Shown piece after piece: positions 53,176 to 62,751 of a stretch of 64,000 nt of DNA (its first letter is position 1; each line of letters opens with the position of its first letter). Under the pieces are notes generated by a model. It worked only from the letters and a program-made list of their open reading frames with translations. It searched no databases and was not told the origin of the DNA. This DNA is from Methyloceanibacter methanicus (lineage in GTDB: Bacteria > Pseudomonadota > Alphaproteobacteria > Rhizobiales > Methyloligellaceae): assembly GCF_001723285.1 (NCBI RefSeq), contig NZ_LPWG01000011.1:376501-440500 (forward strand), written 5' to 3'. A program made the translations under genes and the position numbers.

Positions 53176-54032
53176 CAGGCCATCTCTTTCGCAAGCGCGT
53201 AGATCTCCTCGGCATCGTAGACGCCCTCGGAGCTCTCGAACATCTTCGCGATGCACTCGCGGTGAAGCTTGAGCTTCAAGCCGCCGATCCCGAGCGCGCC
53301 GTAGCCGAGCTTGCCATTGATGTCCTTGCCCTTGTCCATGGCATCGACGCCCTCGATGCCCATCGGCGGCTGCGCGTTCACATCGGCCAGAAGCTCGATA
53401 TTGGGGTTGTTCTCCCAACCGGACTTCGGCAGAAGCTGCACGCCGATCGCGCCGGCCGAGTAGACGATATTGGCGTCCTTGACCGCCTCGACGCGCTCCT
53501 CGTCCGTCGCTCCCGCGGCGCCCGACACCTTGATGCCGAAACGCTTCTCGATGACCTTGGCCGCCTCTTCGGCGCGCTCCTTCGTGCGCGAGGTGATCGT
53601 CACGTCGCAACCTTCCATGCCGAAGAAGCCCGCGGCCCGCATGCCCACGGGACCCGTGCCCGCAAGCACGACCGCCTTCTTGCCCTTGAGGTCCCGCCCC
53701 TTGGCGAGGAGCGCGACGCCGGCGGCCGCCGTCGTGTTCGAACCGTTGGAGTCCAGCATGACCGAAACGCGGAACGGGCCGAAGAAGTGCTTCTTCACCG
53801 TCTCGAACAGTTCCTCGCCCTTGGCCATGTTGCCGCCGCCCACGAAGATCGCGGTGTTCTGCTTGTCTTTGCCGCCGCGCGTATAGATGCAGCCATCGAT
53901 CAACGCACCGACATTGTCGGGCGTCACGGCGGCATAGCCGGCGATGTTGTCGGCACCGCCGTCGTAGCCCACAACCGTATCGAAGACGCTCGGCACGGGG
54001 TCGGTGTCGAACAAGAACAGCAGTTTCTTCAT
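53175..54032 (-). CDS. mtdA: NADP-dependent methylene-H4F/H4MPT dehydrogenase
   Basis: MtdA oxidises methylene-tetrahydrofolate (and methylene-tetrahydromethanopterin) with NADP, or works in reverse to make the serine precursor from formate. The 285 residues show the family N-terminus KKLLFLFDTDPVPSVFD, the NADP Rossmann motif VLAGTGPVGMRAAG, and AGAIGVQLLPKSGW. It has the canonical length. It sits between hprA (19 bases upstream) and fchA (overlapping), the arrangement of methylotroph serine-cycle operons. Confidence 0.97.
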   Translation of the reverse strand: MKKLLFLFDTDPVPSVFDTVVGYDGGADNIAGYAAVTPDNVGALIDGCIYTRGGKDKQNTAIFVGGGNMAKGEELFETVKKHFFGPFRVSVMLDSNGSNTTAAAGVALLAKGRDLKGKKAVVLAGTGPVGMRAAGFFGMEGCDVTITSRTKERAEEAAKVIEKRFGIKVSGAAGATDEERVEAVKDANIVYSAGAIGVQLLPKSGWENNPNIELLADVNAQPPMGIEGVDAMDKGKDINGKLGYGALGIGGLKLKLHRECIAKMFESSEGVYDAEEIYALAKEMA

Positions 54033-54051
54033 TGCGGTTTCCCTTTACGCG

Positions 54052-54993
54052 TTACTCGACGACATTCTGCGGATTGCCCGCCACGAACGCGTCGATGTTG
54101 TCGATGAGTTGGTCCGCCAGGATCTGCATGGCCTCGCGGCTCGCCCACGCCACATGGGGCGTGACGATGAAGTTCGGCATCTTGAGATCGAGCAGGATGT
54201 TGCCTTCCTTCGGCGGCTCCTTCGTCAGCACGTCGAAGCCGGCGCCCGCGATCGTGCCGGCCTTCAGAGCGTCGGCGAGCGCCGCCTCGTCGACGAGACC
54301 GCCGCGCGCCGTGTTGATGAGGATCGACGTGGGCTTCATCATCTTCAGCTCCTTCGCGCCGATCATGTTTGCCGTCTCCGGCGTCAACGGGCAGTGGAGC
54401 GTGATGACGTCGCTTTCCTTCAGGACAGTCTCCAGATCGACGAGCCCATCCTGCGGAAACACGTCATAGGGCAGGATCTTCATGCCGAGACATTCGGCGC
54501 GGCTGGCCACGGCCTTGCCGATGGCCCCGTAGCCGATGACGCCCATGGTGGACCCGGCGATGTCGCGGATCGGATGATCGAAGAAGCAGAACTGATCGAC
54601 CTCGGCCCAGCGGCCGTTCCGCGTATCCTCGACATAGGCCATGAGATTGCGCCGCAGCGCGAACATCAGCGCGATCACGTGCTCCGGCACGGTATTGAAT
54701 GCATAGCCGCGGATATTGACGACCGTGATGCCGTTGGCCTTGCAATAAGCCTTGTCGACAACGTCCGTACCCGTCGCGGCCACCGCGATCAGCTTCAGCT
54801 TGGGAAGCTGCTTCAGGACCTCCTCGCGCATCGGCACCTTGTTGATGATGGCGATGGTGGCGTCTTTCAGACGCTCGACGATGTCCTCGGGAGTCCAAGT
54901 CGATTGGTACTCCGTATAGTTGTGCGGAAAATTGGCCTTGCGGACATCGGCGCCGACAGACTCGCGATCGAGAAAGACGATCTCGTGCTCCAC
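54052..54993 (-). CDS. hprA: Hydroxypyruvate reductase
   Basis: The enzyme reduces hydroxypyruvate to D-glycerate with NADH in the serine cycle. It is a 313-residue D-2-hydroxyacid dehydrogenase with the Rossmann motif GVIGYGAIGKAVA, the substrate/catalytic Arg in NTARGGLVDEAAL, the Glu in TKEPP, and the catalytic His in VTPHVAWASREAM. It follows sga and precedes mtdA with a 19-base gap, as in Methylobacterium. Confidence 0.96.
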   Translation of the reverse strand: MEHEIVFLDRESVGADVRKANFPHNYTEYQSTWTPEDIVERLKDATIAIINKVPMREEVLKQLPKLKLIAVAATGTDVVDKAYCKANGITVVNIRGYAFNTVPEHVIALMFALRRNLMAYVEDTRNGRWAEVDQFCFFDHPIRDIAGSTMGVIGYGAIGKAVASRAECLGMKILPYDVFPQDGLVDLETVLKESDVITLHCPLTPETANMIGAKELKMMKPTSILINTARGGLVDEAALADALKAGTIAGAGFDVLTKEPPKEGNILLDLKMPNFIVTPHVAWASREAMQILADQLIDNIDAFVAGNPQNVVE

Positions 54994-55119
54994 TGAACCC
55001 CCCTAGCTTTTCGGCGGACGGCAACCGCCCGCGCCGTCAGTGACCTCCCCGGACCGGAATATCCTTCGCCGGATGGTGTTTCGTCCTGACCAGGCACTCA
55101 CTCCTAGTGCCGGGCCCCT

Positions 55120-56331
55120 TTACTCCGCGGCCAGGCGCTGCTCGGCGGCGCCCATGGCGTTACGGAAATACTCTTGTGCGGCGGCCACGCCCGAACCGGG
55201 CTCGACCTCGATACCGACATCGCGCATCGACATCTCGGCTCCGGCGATGGCGCCGAGCAGCATCAGTTCATTAAGATCGCCGAGATGGCCGATACGGAAG
55301 AGCTTGCCCGCCACTTCCGAAAGCCCCGCGCCCAAGGCAAGATTGTAGCGGCGATAGGCTCTGTCTATGACGTCGGCGCCGTTGAACCCCTCGGGGACCA
55401 TGATGGCGCTGACCGTGTCGGACTGCCATTGCGGCGCCTTCGCGCAGAGCGACAGGCCCCAGGCATCGACCGCGGCCCGCGTGCCGCTGGCAAGCGTGTG
55501 ATGCCGGGCGAAAATGTTCTCAAGCCCTTCCTCGAACATCATCGCCAGCGACTCCCGCAAGCCGTACAGAAGCGGCAGCGCAGGCGTATACGGGAAGTAG
55601 CCGCCCGCATTGGCTTTGAAATGGTCGGCGAGGTTGAAATAGGCGCGCGTGCACTGCGCCGCGTCCATCTGCGCCAGAGCCTTCGGGCTCGCACAGACAA
55701 TGCCGAGACCCGCCGGCAGCATCATGCCCTTCTGGGAACCGGCGATGGCAAGATCCACGCCCCACTCATCGAAGCGGAAGTCGATGCTGCCGATGGAGCT
55801 GACGCCATCGACATAGAGCAGCGCCGGGTGGCCAGCCGCGTCCATCGCGCGGCGCACCGCGGCAACGTCGGAGGTGACTCCCGTGGCGGTCTCGTTGTGG
55901 ACCACCAGAATCCCTTTGATTTCGTGGTTCTTGTCCGCCCGCAGCGCCTCTTCGATGCGGTCCGGGTCGGCGCCCGCGCCCCACTCTTCCTCCTGGACGA
56001 CCACGTCGAGCCCATGTCGGCGCGCAAGCTCGATCCACAAATGGCTGAACTGTCCGAAGCGCGGCGCGAGCAGCTTGTCGCCCGGCGAACGCGTATTGGT
56101 CAGGGCGGATTCCCAAGCGCCGGTGCCACTGGACGGGAAAATGATGACCTGGCCTTCCTTGGTCTGGAAAGACTTCTTCATGTCCTCGAAAAGCGGAATC
56201 GTCAGCTTGGGAAAGTCCGGGGACCGATGGTCCTCCATCGGCACGTGCATGGCCCGGAGAATCCGGTCCGGCACGTTGGTTGGACCCGGCACAAACAGAA
56301 AATTACGGCCCGGCCGCCTGGCTCCAGCCAT
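55120..56331 (-). CDS. sgaA: Serine--glyoxylate aminotransferase
   Basis: This PLP enzyme transfers the amino group of serine to glyoxylate, giving hydroxypyruvate and glycine. The 403-residue class V aminotransferase has FLFVPGPTNVPDRILRAMH, FPSSGTGAWESALTNT, VDGVSSIGSIDFRFDEWGVD and the PLP-lysine motif AIAGSQKGMMLPAGLG. ATG 56331 is chosen because GGAGAGGA is ahead of it; the in-frame ATG at 56346 is less well placed. It is the second gene of the serine-cycle run, 129 bases after ftfL. Confidence 0.96.
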   Translation of the reverse strand: MAGARRPGRNFLFVPGPTNVPDRILRAMHVPMEDHRSPDFPKLTIPLFEDMKKSFQTKEGQVIIFPSSGTGAWESALTNTRSPGDKLLAPRFGQFSHLWIELARRHGLDVVVQEEEWGAGADPDRIEEALRADKNHEIKGILVVHNETATGVTSDVAAVRRAMDAAGHPALLYVDGVSSIGSIDFRFDEWGVDLAIAGSQKGMMLPAGLGIVCASPKALAQMDAAQCTRAYFNLADHFKANAGGYFPYTPALPLLYGLRESLAMMFEEGLENIFARHHTLASGTRAAVDAWGLSLCAKAPQWQSDTVSAIMVPEGFNGADVIDRAYRRYNLALGAGLSEVAGKLFRIGHLGDLNELMLLGAIAGAEMSMRDVGIEVEPGSGVAAAQEYFRNAMGAAEQRLAAE

Positions 56332-56460
56332 GGGTTTCCTCTCCAAGGGAATTGTTGGCAGCCCAGCGCCCGCAACGGCGCCAGACCATACGACTTTCGT
56401 ATGGTCGTAGCGTCCGCTCGCGCCCCTGGCAACCCTTTTGCTTCCCCGGAGAAGGCCCGG

Positions 56461-58167
56461 CTAGAACAATCCGGTAATCCGCCCCTCGGCGTCCATTTCG
56501 ATATTGTTGGCGGCCGGAACCCGCGGCAGACCCGGCATTGTCATGATGTCTCCACAGATGACCACCACGAACTCCGCGCCGGCCGAAAGCCGCACCTCGC
56601 GGACCGGAATGGTGTGACCAAGCGGCACACCCTTGGCGTCCGGATTGGTGGTGAAGCTGTACTGGGTCTTGGCCACGCAGATGGGAAGTTTGCCGAACCC
56701 GGCCTTTTCCAGCTCGGCGAACTTGTCGCGCACCGGCTTGCCCGCGGTGATGTCCTCCGCCCCGTAGATCTCCTGGGCAATGGTCCGCGTCTTGTCCCAC
56801 AAGGACATGTCGTCCGGGTAGAGCGGCGCGAAGTCCGACGGCTTGGTGTCGATGGTCTTGACCACGGACTCGGCCAGTTCCTCGGCACCCGCGCCGCCAA
56901 GCGCCCAGTGATCGGACATCACGCATTCGGTACTCGCCGTGCCGCAAAGACGCTTCAGGAGCGCAATCTCGTCGTCCGTGTCGAGCGAGAACCGGTTGAC
57001 GGCCACGACCACCGGGACGTGGAACTTGCGCACATTCTCGATGTGCTTCTCAAGATTGGCGAAGCCCTTCTCCAGCGCCTCTAAATTCTCTTTCTTGAGA
57101 TCGTCCTTAGCGACGCCGCCGTGCATCTTGAGCGCCCGGATCGTGGCGACGATCACCCACGCAATCGGGCTTGAGGCCGCCTTGCGGCACTTGATGTCGA
57201 AGAACTTCTCCGCACCGAGATCGGCGCCGAAACCGGCCTCCGTCACCACATAGTCGGCGAGCTTCAAGGCGGCCTTGGTGGCGATCACCGAGTTGCAGCC
57301 ATGGGCGATATTGGCGAACGGACCGCCATGGATGAAGGCGGGGTTGTTCTCGAGCGTCTGCACCAGATTGGGCGCCAGCGCATCCTTCAGGAGCGCCGCC
57401 ATGGCGCCGGCCGCCGAAATCTGATCCGCGGTGACGGCGTCCTTGTCGCGCGTCTGACCGACCTGTATCTGCCCCAGGCGCCGCTGGAGATCGGCCCGGT
57501 CCTTGGCCAGGCAGAAGATCGCCATAACCTCGGACGCGACGACGATGTCGAAACCCGCCTCGCGGGGGAAACCGTTGGTGACCCCGCCCAAGGAGGTCAC
57601 GATCGAGCGCAACGCACGGTCGTTCATGTCGATGCCGCGGCGCCACGTCACCCGGCGGGCGTCGATATCGAGCTTGTTGCCCCAATAGATATGGTTGTCG
57701 ATCATTGCGGCCAGCAGATTGTTGGCTGCGCCAATGGCGTGGAAGTCGCCGGTGAAATGAAGGTTGATGTCCTCCATCGGCACGACCTGCGCATAGCCGC
57801 CACCGGCCGCGCCGCCCTTCATGCCGAAGCACGGCCCAAGGCTCGGCTCGCGCAGGCACATGATCGCCTTCTTGCCGATCCGGTTGAGCGCATCGCCGAG
57901 ACCGACCGTGGTCGTGGTCTTGCCCTCGCCGGCAGGCGTCGGCGTGATCGCGGTGACCAGGATCAGCTTGCCGTCCGGCTTGTCCTTGAGACTGTCGATG
58001 TAGTCGAGAGAGACCTTCGCTTTGTAGTGACCGTAAGGAATGAGGTCTTGCGCCTCGATCCCAAGCTTGTCCTTGGCCACATCCAGGATCGGCCGCATCG
58101 TTGCGGCCTGGCTGATCTCGATATCGGATTTTGGCTTTTTGTGTTGTTCGCTAGAGCCCTCGGCCAT
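56461..58167 (-). CDS. ftfL: Formate--tetrahydrofolate ligase
   Basis: The enzyme activates formate with ATP and tetrahydrofolate to 10-formyl-H4F, the entry point of C1 units into the serine cycle in many methylotrophs. The 568 residues contain the P-loop [49 protein letters not shown] and the C-terminal [15 protein letters not shown]. It leads the serine-cycle block and is divergent from the glycerate kinase. Confidence 0.97.
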   Translation of the reverse strand: MAEGSSEQHKKPKSDIEISQAATMRPILDVAKDKLGIEAQDLIPYGHYKAKVSLDYIDSLKDKPDGKLILVTAITPTPAGEGKTTTTVGLGDALNRIGKKAIMCLREPSLGPCFGMKGGAAGGGYAQVVPMEDINLHFTGDFHAIGAANNLLAAMIDNHIYWGNKLDIDARRVTWRRGIDMNDRALRSIVTSLGGVTNGFPREAGFDIVVASEVMAIFCLAKDRADLQRRLGQIQVGQTRDKDAVTADQISAAGAMAALLKDALAPNLVQTLENNPAFIHGGPFANIAHGCNSVIATKAALKLADYVVTEAGFGADLGAEKFFDIKCRKAASSPIAWVIVATIRALKMHGGVAKDDLKKENLEALEKGFANLEKHIENVRKFHVPVVVAVNRFSLDTDDEIALLKRLCGTASTECVMSDHWALGGAGAEELAESVVKTIDTKPSDFAPLYPDDMSLWDKTRTIAQEIYGAEDITAGKPVRDKFAELEKAGFGKLPICVAKTQYSFTTNPDAKGVPLGHTIPVREVRLSAGAEFVVVICGDIMTMPGLPRVPAANNIEMDAEGRITGLF

Positions 58168-58204
58168 AATCGTCCACTCCCAGCCTCTTTAGTCTTTTGG
58201 AACA

Positions 58205-58218
58205 CGCGAATTATCGCG
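58205..58218. promoter_or_regulatory. Inverted repeat in the ftfL-gckA divergent promoter region
   Basis: CGCGA-ATTA-TCGCG has perfect five-base arms and lies in the 146-base region between divergently transcribed ftfL and glycerate kinase. A shared operator is possible. In Methylobacterium the LysR regulator QscR controls serine-cycle genes; no assignment is made here. Confidence 0.3.
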
Positions 58219-58313
58219 AAACGGACCGGCACCGTATTCATTCGCTTGCCTTCTGGCAATCGTCTGTGCAGTTTCATCGCCTAATAACAATAGGAGGGAG
58301 CGGAGCGGAGGAG

Positions 58314-59573
58314 ATGTCCCCAGAAGAATTGCTGAAGGCCATGTTCAAGGCCGGCGTGGACGCCGCACTGCCGTCGCTTTGCGTGCCTCCCCATCTGCCG
58401 GCTCGCCCCAAGGGGCGCACCGTCATCATCGGCGCGGGCAAGGCGTCCGGCGCATGGCGAAAGCACTGGAAGAGGTTTGGGACGGCCCTCCTCGATGGGA
58501 TCGTCGTCACCCGTTACGGCTATCGGCTGCCGACGGAGCGTCTCGAAGTCGTCGAGGCCGCGCATCCCGTACCCGATGCCGCCGGCCGCGAAGCCGCGCA
58601 GCGCATCTTCAAGGCCGTGCAAGGTCTGACCGAGGACGACCTCGTTCTCGCGCTGATCTCTGGCGGCGGCTCCGCGCTGCTGGCCGCGCCCGCCGAAGGG
58701 ATCTCGCTCGAGGACAAGCAGGCCGTGAACAAGGCCCTGCTCGCGAGCGGCGCGACCATCTCCGAGATGAACACGGTGCGGAAGCACCTGTCGGCCATCA
58801 AGGGCGGACGGCTCGCCCGCGCCGCCTCACCCCGCGAAGTCGTGGCACTGATGATCTCGGACGTTCCCGGCGACGATGCCTCGATCATCGCCTCGGGCCC
58901 GACCGTGCCCGACCCGTCCACCAATGCGGACGCCATCGCCATCGTCGAGAAATACGGCATCGACCTGCCGCCCGCCGTGCGGAACGTGCTCGAGACCATC
59001 GACGAGACCCCGAAGCCCGGCGACAAATGCTTCGAGCGGGTCGAGAACATCATGATCGCAACGCCGCAAGCTTCGCTCGAAGCCGCAGCGGCGGTGGCGC
59101 GCGAAGCAGGCGTGACGCCGGTCATCCTCGGCGACTCGATCGAGGGCGAGTCCCGCGACGTGGGCCTCGTGCATGCGGGCATCGCGCGCCAGGTCGCCAT
59201 GCGCGGACAGCCGGTCGAGCCGCCTTGCGTGCTGATCTCCGGCGGCGAAACCACGATCACGCTGAAGGGCGACGGTAAGGGCGGCCCCAATACGGAATTC
59301 CTATTGTCGCTCGCCATCGCGCTCGATGGGCTCCCGAACGTTTATGCGCTGGCCGGCGATACCGACGGCGTCGACGGATCGGAGGACAATGCGGGCGCAC
59401 TCATCTATCCGGACACGCTCAAACGTGCCGAGGCCGCCGGCATCAGCGCCAAAGCCATGCTCGCGAACAACGATCCGTACACGTTCTTTAAAGGCATCGG
59501 CGACCTGCTCGAGACCGGCCCGACCATGACCAACGTCAACGATTTGCGGCTGATCTTTATCGAGAAAGGCTAA
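58314..59573 (+). CDS. gckA: Glycerate 2-kinase (MOFRL/GckA family)
   Basis: The enzyme phosphorylates glycerate from HprA to 2-phosphoglycerate, the last step returning carbon to the PEP pool. It is 419 residues, with an N-terminal DUF4147-type domain (RTVIIGAGKASGAW, LISGGGSALLAAP) and the MOFRL domain near the end (LLSLAIALDGLPNVYALAGD, GDTDGVDGSEDNAGA). ATG 58314 follows GGAGGAG closely. It is encoded divergently from ftfL, which is consistent with shared serine-cycle regulation. Confidence 0.93.
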   Translation: MSPEELLKAMFKAGVDAALPSLCVPPHLPARPKGRTVIIGAGKASGAWRKHWKRFGTALLDGIVVTRYGYRLPTERLEVVEAAHPVPDAAGREAAQRIFKAVQGLTEDDLVLALISGGGSALLAAPAEGISLEDKQAVNKALLASGATISEMNTVRKHLSAIKGGRLARAASPREVVALMISDVPGDDASIIASGPTVPDPSTNADAIAIVEKYGIDLPPAVRNVLETIDETPKPGDKCFERVENIMIATPQASLEAAAAVAREAGVTPVILGDSIEGESRDVGLVHAGIARQVAMRGQPVEPPCVLISGGETTITLKGDGKGGPNTEFLLSLAIALDGLPNVYALAGDTDGVDGSEDNAGALIYPDTLKRAEAAGISAKAMLANNDPYTFFKGIGDLLETGPTMTNVNDLRLIFIEKG

Positions 59574-59586
59574 CGCAGGTCAGAGC

Positions 59587-59928
59587 TCAAGTCGCGCAAG
59601 TGATGCAGGTAGCGACGGTCGGATCCACGGCGAGGCGTTTCTCCGCGATCTCCTCCCCGCAGACGATGCAATAGCCATATTCGCCCTCGTCGATGCGCTT
59701 GATCGCCGCCTCGACACGCCGCGCCTCGTCATGACGCCGCCGTTCCGAGGCCACGGCCATGGCCTGGACCTGCATCGCGTCCATCCGCGAAACCCGGCCC
59801 ACGGAGGTCTGGTCGAGTTCGACCGGACGACGGTTGTCGGCCGTCATTTCGCTGGCGTCGCGAAGGCTTTGCAGCCGCTCCACCAGCTCCGCCCGAAGCG
59901 CGCGCAGGTCCGCTTCCGTCTTGCTCAT
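59587..59928 (-). CDS. DksA/TraR-family zinc-finger protein
   Basis: The 113-residue protein has a coiled-coil N-terminus (EADLRALRAELVERLQSLRD) and a C-terminal zinc finger C-x2-C ... C-x2-C (CIVCGEEIAEKRL and TCITCAT). DksA-type proteins bind RNA polymerase in the secondary channel and modulate transcription with ppGpp. It is shorter than E. coli DksA, as usual for the alphaproteobacterial TraR-like group. Its ATG lies inside the end of the methyltransferase-like gene (four-base overlap). Confidence 0.88.
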   Translation of the reverse strand: MSKTEADLRALRAELVERLQSLRDASEMTADNRRPVELDQTSVGRVSRMDAMQVQAMAVASERRRHDEARRVEAAIKRIDEGEYGYCIVCGEEIAEKRLAVDPTVATCITCAT

Positions 59929-60659
59929 GCCACGGGGTCCCGTTCGGTCCGCGCCAGATACACCGTCTGGGTGAAAGGCTGGTCCTGCAGCGGATTGTGA
60001 AACGTTACGGGTTCCGCGCGCACCTCCGCGAAGATGCGGGCGAGGCGCGCCAAGAAGGCGTCGTCAGGTCGTGCGTCCGACCATAGACCGAACACCCCGC
60101 CAGGCCGAAGATGCCGGGCAAGCAAGCCCAGCCCTTCGGGCTGGTAGAACGCGCTGCTGCGGTCGTCCAGCAGCGCGTCCGGGGAATGATCGATATCGAC
60201 CAGGATGGCGTCGAACAAACGCCCTGGTGCGCCGGGATCGAATCCTTCGCTTGAGGCGGCCATGGCGAAGAAGTCCCCCTCGACCAAGCGGCAGCGCGGG
60301 TCGTTTGCAAGGGCGGTTCCGAGCGGCAGTAATCCCTTCTCGTGCCATTCGATGACCGGCGCGAGGGCTTCGACGACGATCAGCGAGGCCCCCGTCGCCT
60401 CTTCCAACACGGCCTGCGCCGTGTAGCCGAGCCCGAGCCCGCCGACGACGATGTCGGGTGCGGGGCTCTCGCCCAGCGCCGCGGTCGCCAGCCGCGCCAA
60501 CGCGATCTCGGAGGCGGTGAACAGGCTCGTCATCAGCGACTCGTCCCCGAGCCTGATCTCGAACACATCCACATCGAGTTTGAGGTCGCGGCGGCGGCGC
60601 AAGCTCACAGGCCCGATCGGGGTCGGACAATAATAGAGCTCTTCGAACAGGGCGCTCAT
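59925..60659 (-). CDS. Spermidine synthase-like methyltransferase-fold protein
   Basis: The 244-residue Rossmann-fold protein has the glycine-rich motif VGGLGLGYTAQAVLE followed by the acid strand VEALAPVIEWHEKG and a DxxF/VDIDHSPDALLDD region, which match spermidine synthase-like and SAM-methyltransferase-like folds. The polyamine synthase signature residues are only partly present, so substrate assignment is unsafe. It overlaps the dksA-like gene by four bases and is probably co-transcribed. Confidence 0.7.
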   Translation of the reverse strand: MSALFEELYYCPTPIGPVSLRRRRDLKLDVDVFEIRLGDESLMTSLFTASEIALARLATAALGESPAPDIVVGGLGLGYTAQAVLEEATGASLIVVEALAPVIEWHEKGLLPLGTALANDPRCRLVEGDFFAMAASSEGFDPGAPGRLFDAILVDIDHSPDALLDDRSSAFYQPEGLGLLARHLRPGGVFGLWSDARPDDAFLARLARIFAEVRAEPVTFHNPLQDQPFTQTVYLARTERDPVA

Positions 60660-60785
60660 GGGCGGCGGGGCTTCAGGTCAAGGGTTGCGGGCAGAGCCTT
60701 AGATTAGGGGCATCGCGCCGAAGGAGATAGGCCCCGCGACCTTAGCGCGCTTGATCGGCGCGTTCGCCCGCGCAACGCTGCGTCC

Positions 60786-61558
60786 ATGATCCGCGGCGTA
60801 CTTCTCGATCTGGCAGGCGTCGTCTACGAGGGAGACCATGTGCTCCCCGGCGCCGTGGAGGCCGTGCACCGGCTTCACGAAGCCGGCCTGCGATCCGCTT
60901 CGTGACCAACACCACGACCAAGACCAAGAAGGCATTGCTCTCCCGGCTGACCGGACTGGGACTCGAGATCGCCGATGACGAGTTGTTCACGCCCGGCCAA
61001 GCGGCGCTGGGCTGGCTCGCCGAGCATGACGCCTCGCCGCTCCTTCTGGTCCACCCCAACCTGGAAGACGAATTCGCGAGCCTCCCCGAACGCGGGACGC
61101 GTGCGGTCGTTGTCGGCGATGCCGGTCAAGCCTTCGGCTACGAGAACCTGAACCATGCCTTCCGTTCACTGATCGGTGATGCGGCGTTCCTCGCGCTCGC
61201 AAAGAACCGCACCTTCATGGACGAGGATGGCCGGCTGAGCCTCGATGCCGGGGCCTTCGTCACGGCCCTGGAATACGCAAGCGGGAAGCAGGCGATCGTG
61301 CTCGGCAAACCCTCGCCCGATTTCTTCCATGCCGCACTCGCCAGCATGGGGTGCGCGCCGGAGGATGCCGTGATGGTCGGGGACGACGCGGAGTCCGACG
61401 TCGCGGGCGCCCTCAAGGCCGGTTTGTCGGGCGCGATCCTGGTGCGGACCGGCAAGTTCCGGGAGGGCGACGAGGCCCGCTTCGAACCGCGCCCGACGGC
61501 GACGGTCGAGGATCTCGCGGTCGCAGCCGCTTGGATCCTCGACAACCGCGCCGTTTGA
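60786..61558 (+). CDS. LHPP-like HAD-superfamily phosphatase (apparent frameshift)
   Basis: This HAD-IIA type phosphatase has about 257 residues after correction. Frame one from ATG 60786 gives IRGVLLDLAGVVYEGDHVLPG, with the catalytic Asp in DLAGVVYEG as in LHPP, then breaks at about 60891. One missing base restores LPIRFVTNTTTKTKKAL, and the second frame continues to GKPSPDFFHAAL and MVGDDAESDVAGALKAGL. Substrate is unknown. It is convergent with the YeeE-type transporter genes. Confidence 0.85.
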
Positions 61559-61560
61559 CG

Positions 61561-62154
61561 TCACTCGGCAGGGGCCGACATCGTGCGCCCATCGCCAAGC
61601 CGGGCGGGAAGGACCCAGGCCACGACAATGAGCGCCACACCGATCGCAAGACCAAGCCACTCGCCCGACATCGCGCCGAGTATGGACGGATAATCGGTGC
61701 CGGCCACCGGGGCGAGCGTCGCGTCGCCGCCGGCAATTTTCGTGAACAGATCCGTACCGGCGATGCCGCCATAGGCCAGCATATAGGCGCCCGCCCCGAC
61801 GAGCCCGCCAAGGACGAAGAAGACCGCGTCGATGCGCCCTGTCGCCATGGCCGTGAGGCCCGTGCCCGGGCAATAGCCCGCCACGGCGAAGCCGACGCCA
61901 AGCAGGAGGCCGCCCAGGAAGACCCCGTAATAAGCCGTCTTCACCGACAGATGCCCGGGATCGACGAGACCCAGCAGGAGCCCGCCGAAAAGGAGGATCG
62001 ATGCGACCCCGATACCGGTGAGGATCGTCTTCATCAGATGCAGGTCCGTAAGGTTCAGCATGCGGATGATGTAGCCGGGATTGGTCGCCCCGACCCGATC
62101 GAGCGCGAAGCCGAACGCCGCACCGAGCAGAATCGCAAGAAGAACGGTGGTCAT
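61561..62154 (-). CDS. YeeE/YedE-type sulfur transporter subunit (half 2)
   Basis: This 197-residue membrane protein has five or so helices and belongs to the YeeE/YedE (DUF6691-like) group that imports thiosulfate or related sulfur compounds. It carries the family motif AGYCPGTGLTAMATGR with the conserved Cys and an N-terminal GAAFGFALDRVGATNPG. It is two bases downstream of the first half, so the two form a split transporter. Substrate is inferred from the family. Confidence 0.82.
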   Translation of the reverse strand: MTTVLLAILLGAAFGFALDRVGATNPGYIIRMLNLTDLHLMKTILTGIGVASILLFGGLLLGLVDPGHLSVKTAYYGVFLGGLLLGVGFAVAGYCPGTGLTAMATGRIDAVFFVLGGLVGAGAYMLAYGGIAGTDLFTKIAGGDATLAPVAGTDYPSILGAMSGEWLGLAIGVALIVVAWVLPARLGDGRTMSAPAE

Positions 62155-62157
62155 GGC

Positions 62158-62736
62158 TCAGCCCTCCTTCGAAAACAGATAGACGGCCAGCGGGATGCCG
62201 GCGAGGAAGGCGCCCGCGGCGAACATGTAGCCCGAAAGCGATGTTTGCATCATGCCGCTCATCATGTGGCCGGAGGTGCAGCCGCCCGCGAGCCGCGCAC
62301 CGAACAGAACAAGAAATCCGGCGATGAACGTCGCCGCGTAGCGTCTCCACACCGAGTCGCCGAAATTGGCGCGCCAGACCTGCGGCATCGCGCGTTCGCT
62401 CTTGGGCACGCCGCCACGCAGGAGCGCGGACATGAGCGCGCCGGCCATCATCGCGATGACGAACACGAAACCGTAGTTCAGCGGGTTTGCGACGCTCTTG
62501 GCATACTTCCCACCGCTCTTGTCGAGATAGGCGTTGGGACTGGTGAAGCCGCTCTTGGCCTCCTCGGAAGGGACCACGACGGAGGCATCGACTGCATCCC
62601 AAAGAATGCCGTCGAAAATGACGAATTGCGTGGAGACGCCAATTGGCTTCACCAGCAACACCGCGGCGAAAAAGACCAACCCGAGAAGAAGACCGCCGGC
62701 CTTCCAGGGCAGTGGAACCTGTTGCCAGGAGGTCAT
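62158..62736 (-). CDS. YeeE/YedE-type sulfur transporter subunit (half 1)
   Basis: The 192-residue membrane protein has the characteristic GARLAGGCTSGHMMSG motif with the conserved Cys, SLSGYMFAAGAFLAGIPLA and an N-terminal helix WKAGGLLLGLVFFAAVLLV. Together with the downstream half it resembles the two-part YeeE/YedE transporters that often sit beside ArsR/BigR-type regulators of sulfide stress. The region upstream has palindromes (62752-62785) suited to such a repressor. Confidence 0.85.
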   Translation of the reverse strand: MTSWQQVPLPWKAGGLLLGLVFFAAVLLVKPIGVSTQFVIFDGILWDAVDASVVVPSEEAKSGFTSPNAYLDKSGGKYAKSVANPLNYGFVFVIAMMAGALMSALLRGGVPKSERAMPQVWRANFGDSVWRRYAATFIAGFLVLFGARLAGGCTSGHMMSGMMQTSLSGYMFAAGAFLAGIPLAVYLFSKEG

Positions 62737-62751
62737 CGCTTCAACTCCTTA

